Below are positions 4,371 to 6,889 of a stretch of 6,889 nt of DNA, piece by piece (position 1 is the first letter of the stretch; the number at the start of each line of letters is the position of its first letter). Made by a program: the position numbers and the translations under genes. This DNA is from JAAZFF01 sp964405775 (lineage in GTDB: Bacteria > Verrucomicrobiota > Kiritimatiellia > RFP12 > UBA3636): positions 1-6,889 of the forward strand of contig CAYOPG010000097.1 in NCBI GenBank assembly GCA_964405775.1. The letters are read 5' to 3'. The notes beneath the pieces were generated by a model, which did no database searches, had not been told where the DNA came from, and worked only from the letters and a program-made list of their open reading frames with translations.

Positions 4371-6889
4371 ATGCACAAATGGGAAGACCAGAACAATTTT
4401 GCAGTTAACCGTCTCGAGCCACGGGCGTGGTTCACTCCATTCGCGGATGCCGAATCGGCAAAGTGGGGCCAGCCAGGGGATTCGACGCTGGTGCGTCCAC
4501 TAGGCGGCGAGTGGCAGTTCCATTATGCAGAGCGTCCCAACGAAGCCCCTGCCGATTACTACGAGCCGGATTTCTGCGATTGCGACTGGGATTCAATCCC
4601 CGTCCCTTCGATGTGGCAGATGCTTGGATACGGAAAGCCTTGGTATACGAACATTATATACCCGTTTACCGTCGATCCGCCAAACGTTCCTGATGAGAAC
4701 CCTACAGGGACCTACCGCAAGGAGTTTGATGTACCCGGTGCTTGGGACGGCAAGTCGATCCGGTTGCGATTCGACGGCGTTGACTCTTGTTTTGAGTGCT
4801 ATGTAAATGGCGAATTCGTGGGAATGGGTATGGGGTCGCGTCTGCCCGCGGAGTTTGACATAACCAAGCTAGTCGTTTTCGGCGGCCGCAACGTGCTTGC
4901 AGTGCGAGTTTGGCAGTGGTCTGTCGGATCCTACGTGGAGGATCAGGATATGTGGTGGCTTTCCGGCATCTTCCGCGATGTCTCCATAATCGCCATGCCA
5001 AAGGTGCGCATTGAAGATGTTTTTGCAAAGACAACGTTCGATAAAAAGTACAAGGACGCAGTGTTCTCATTGGACGTAAAGCTCGCCAACTCCGGCAAGG
5101 CCATCGCTTCAGCGGATGTGCAGGCGCAGTTGTTCGATGCCGATGGCGAGCTCGTAGCGAAGCTCACTGGCGGCGCTTCTGTCAAGGGCGGCAAAAACTC
5201 GACGATCACACTTAAATGCGATGTCGCCGCGCCGCGCAAGTGGTCTGCCGAGGATCCATATCTCTACAAACTCGTTGTCGGAGTAAAGGCGGCTTCAGGT
5301 GATGAGATGGCGGCGCCGATCTCCATCGGCTTCAGACAGGTTGAGATCAAGGATGGTGTGCTGCTTGTAAATGGCGGGCGCGTCTTATTCAAGGGCAGCA
5401 ATCGCCACGAGTCGAATCCGGAAACAGGACGTGCGCTCTCGTTAAAAGACATGATCGCAGACATCCAACTGCTCAAGCAGAACAACTTCAACGCCGTTCG
5501 TACGAGCCATTACCCGGCCGATCCGCGTTGGTACGATCTCTGCGACAGGTACGGCATATACCTGATTGACGAGTGCGATCTGGAGACGCATGGCTTCAGC
5601 ACTTCTGACTGGAGAAAATGGCCCGGGAATCCGACAAACGACCCCGCTTTTGAGGCACATCTGGTAGACCGTATGAAGCGTATGGTGCTACGTGACCGCA
5701 ACCACGCGTCTGTTGTGATTTGGTCTCTAGGCAACGAGTCGGGATTTGGATGCAACCATATTAAAATGGCAAATGCCGCTAGAGAACTGGACTCTGGACG
5801 CCCCATACACTACGAGGGTGATTACCTTTGCTATGTCGCAGATTTGTACAGCCGCATGTACTCCGATCAGAATTTTGTCAAGAAGATCGGAGAGGCAAAG
5901 GAACCCGTTAATTCATACGACGTCTACAAGGAAGAGGATAGGGAGCTCAAACCCGAGGATTACGGCAAGATGCCGTTCATCCTCTGCGAGTACGTTCACG
6001 CCATGGGCAACGGCCCCGGCGGCGTCAAAGAGTATTGGGAGGCGTTCCGTTCCAACCCGCGTAGCTGTGGTGGGTTCGTATGGGAATGGTGCGACCACGG
6101 CATCGCGCAAACAACGGATGACGGACGGCTCTATTATGCTTATGGCGGTGATTTTGGAGATGTGCCCAACGATGGCAATTTCGTTTGCGATGGTCTTGTG
6201 CAGCCAGATCGCACTCCTACGCCGGGGATGCTGGAACTCAAAAAGTGGCAGGAACCCGTTCTAGTAGAGGCGATTGATCTCGCAAAGAACAAATACCGCA
6301 TCACGAACCGGTACGATTTCAGCACGCTTTCAGGGCTTGACTGCGCATGGCGTCTGATGGCGGATTGCGAGACCATAGCATCCGGCACTCTTGACGTCTC
6401 GTCGGTGAAAGCCGGCGCCGGCATTGATGTGCAGCTGCCAATAAAATTGCCCGCGTGCAAAGTGCGCGATTACGTTGTGGAATTCAACTTCACCCTTGCA
6501 AATAACGAAAGCTGGGCAGAGCGCGGACACGAGATCGCATGGGCGCAGTTCACGCTGCGTGAGGCAGTTCCCGCGCCGATGCCCGCGCTTGCACGTCCGG
6601 CTGTCGAAGTGTTTGATAATGAAGACGACCCTGCGCGTATTGAAATGGTGGGCGAGGAGTTCGCCGTGGCTTTCGACTCGGACAGCGGAGCTCTTACAGA
6701 CTGGGAAGTTAGCTCGCAGCAGATGATTGAAAACGGCCCCGAAGCAAACTTCTGGCGCGCTCCAACAGATAACGACAACGGCGGTGGACCAAACGGAGCC
6801 AGTGGGCGCTGGCGTGCCGCGCAGCTCGACAAGGCCTCGGAGAAACTCATCTCATTCAAAAAAGCCAAATCCCCCAAAGGCGCCGCCGG
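4371..6889 (+). CDS. lacZ: Beta-galactosidase, glycoside hydrolase family 2, 3' end outside window
   Basis: Hydrolyses terminal beta-D-galactosides such as lactose. There is no signal peptide, so it should be cytosolic. The visible 839 residues form most of a LacZ long-form protein (E. coli has about 1023). In order: the N-terminal sugar-binding jelly-roll with LGGEWQFHYAE (44-54), NIIYPFTVDPP (94-104), ENPTGTYRKEF (109-119) and EDQDMWWLSGIFRDV (190-204); the immunoglobulin-like linker at about 211-320; the TIM barrel with GSNRHE (342-347), NFNAVRTSHYP (372-382), DECDLETHG (400-408), SLGNESGFG (452-460, acid/base Glu456), ILCEYVHAMGNGPGG (537-551, nucleophile Glu540) and GGFVWEWCDHG (567-577); YGGDFGDVPND at 591-601; a second linker; then the start of the small-chain domain with NFWRAPTDNDNG at 793-804. 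The remaining 180 or so residues lie right of 6889. All catalytic residues visible here are intact. No permease or regulator is adjacent within the window. Confidence 0.97.
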   Translation, partial: MHKWEDQNNFAVNRLEPRAWFTPFADAESAKWGQPGDSTLVRPLGGEWQFHYAERPNEAPADYYEPDFCDCDWDSIPVPSMWQMLGYGKPWYTNIIYPFTVDPPNVPDENPTGTYRKEFDVPGAWDGKSIRLRFDGVDSCFECYVNGEFVGMGMGSRLPAEFDITKLVVFGGRNVLAVRVWQWSVGSYVEDQDMWWLSGIFRDVSIIAMPKVRIEDVFAKTTFDKKYKDAVFSLDVKLANSGKAIASADVQAQLFDADGELVAKLTGGASVKGGKNSTITLKCDVAAPRKWSAEDPYLYKLVVGVKAASGDEMAAPISIGFRQVEIKDGVLLVNGGRVLFKGSNRHESNPETGRALSLKDMIADIQLLKQNNFNAVRTSHYPADPRWYDLCDRYGIYLIDECDLETHGFSTSDWRKWPGNPTNDPAFEAHLVDRMKRMVLRDRNHASVVIWSLGNESGFGCNHIKMANAARELDSGRPIHYEGDYLCYVADLYSRMYSDQNFVKKIGEAKEPVNSYDVYKEEDRELKPEDYGKMPFILCEYVHAMGNGPGGVKEYWEAFRSNPRSCGGFVWEWCDHGIAQTTDDGRLYYAYGGDFGDVPNDGNFVCDGLVQPDRTPTPGMLELKKWQEPVLVEAIDLAKNKYRITNRYDFSTLSGLDCAWRLMADCETIASGTLDVSSVKAGAGIDVQLPIKLPACKVRDYVVEFNFTLANNESWAERGHEIAWAQFTLREAVPAPMPALARPAVEVFDNEDDPARIEMVGEEFAVAFDSDSGALTDWEVSSQQMIENGPEANFWRAPTDNDNGGGPNGASGRWRAAQLDKASEKLISFKKAKSPKGAA

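Noticed and set aside
1..6889. CRISPR array, insertion sequence or other mobile island
   Set aside because: No regularly spaced direct repeats, transposase motifs or terminal inverted repeats were found, and gene content and composition look uniformly chromosomal.

Overview
The window (about 53% GC by eye) is ordinary bacterial chromosome with two transcription units that diverge from a short intergenic region near 4060-4205. The organism looks like a Gram-negative-type bacterium that uses the MEP isoprenoid route and a Tad-like pilus or secretion component. The mix of a divergent DXS, an isolated TadC-like protein and a LacZ-type beta-galactosidase would suit a PVC-group bacterium, such as a gut or sediment Kiritimatiellota/Lentisphaerota/Verrucomicrobiota relative. 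That placement is inferred from protein flavour, not demonstrated.

Minus strand, 4059 down to 1: a good extended -10 promoter at about 4093-4122 precedes a run of five co-directional genes with shrinking gaps. These are an 80-residue single-span membrane protein, a TadC-like (T2SSF-family) membrane protein (66-bp gap), a KDPG/KHG-family aldolase (39-bp gap), nadC (12-bp gap) and dxs (1 base between the nadC stop and the dxs ATG). The dxs gene leaves the window at its left edge with 418 residues visible. The set looks like one operon joining a membrane component to central and cofactor metabolism. NadC makes nicotinate mononucleotide for NAD. DXS condenses pyruvate and glyceraldehyde 3-phosphate for isoprenoid, thiamine and pyridoxal precursors. 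Aldolases of the KDPG type release exactly those two compounds, although this one lacks the usual substrate-binding Arg49, so its substrate is open.

Plus strand, 4137 to 6889: a promoter-like sequence, then tRNA-Asn(GTT) with encoded CCA (4206-4280), a hairpin-plus-T terminator (4296-4328), a 14-bp near-palindrome, a strong Shine-Dalgarno sequence, and a cytoplasmic GH2 beta-galactosidase of the LacZ long form. The lacZ gene is cut by the right edge after 839 residues, inside its C-terminal small-chain domain.

I found no mobile element, CRISPR array, riboswitch or clearly new multi-gene system. The points most worth a second look are the orphan tadC with its small membrane partner in a metabolic operon, the Arg49-to-Leu aldolase, the non-canonical cofactor motif of DXS, and the palindrome in front of lacZ.
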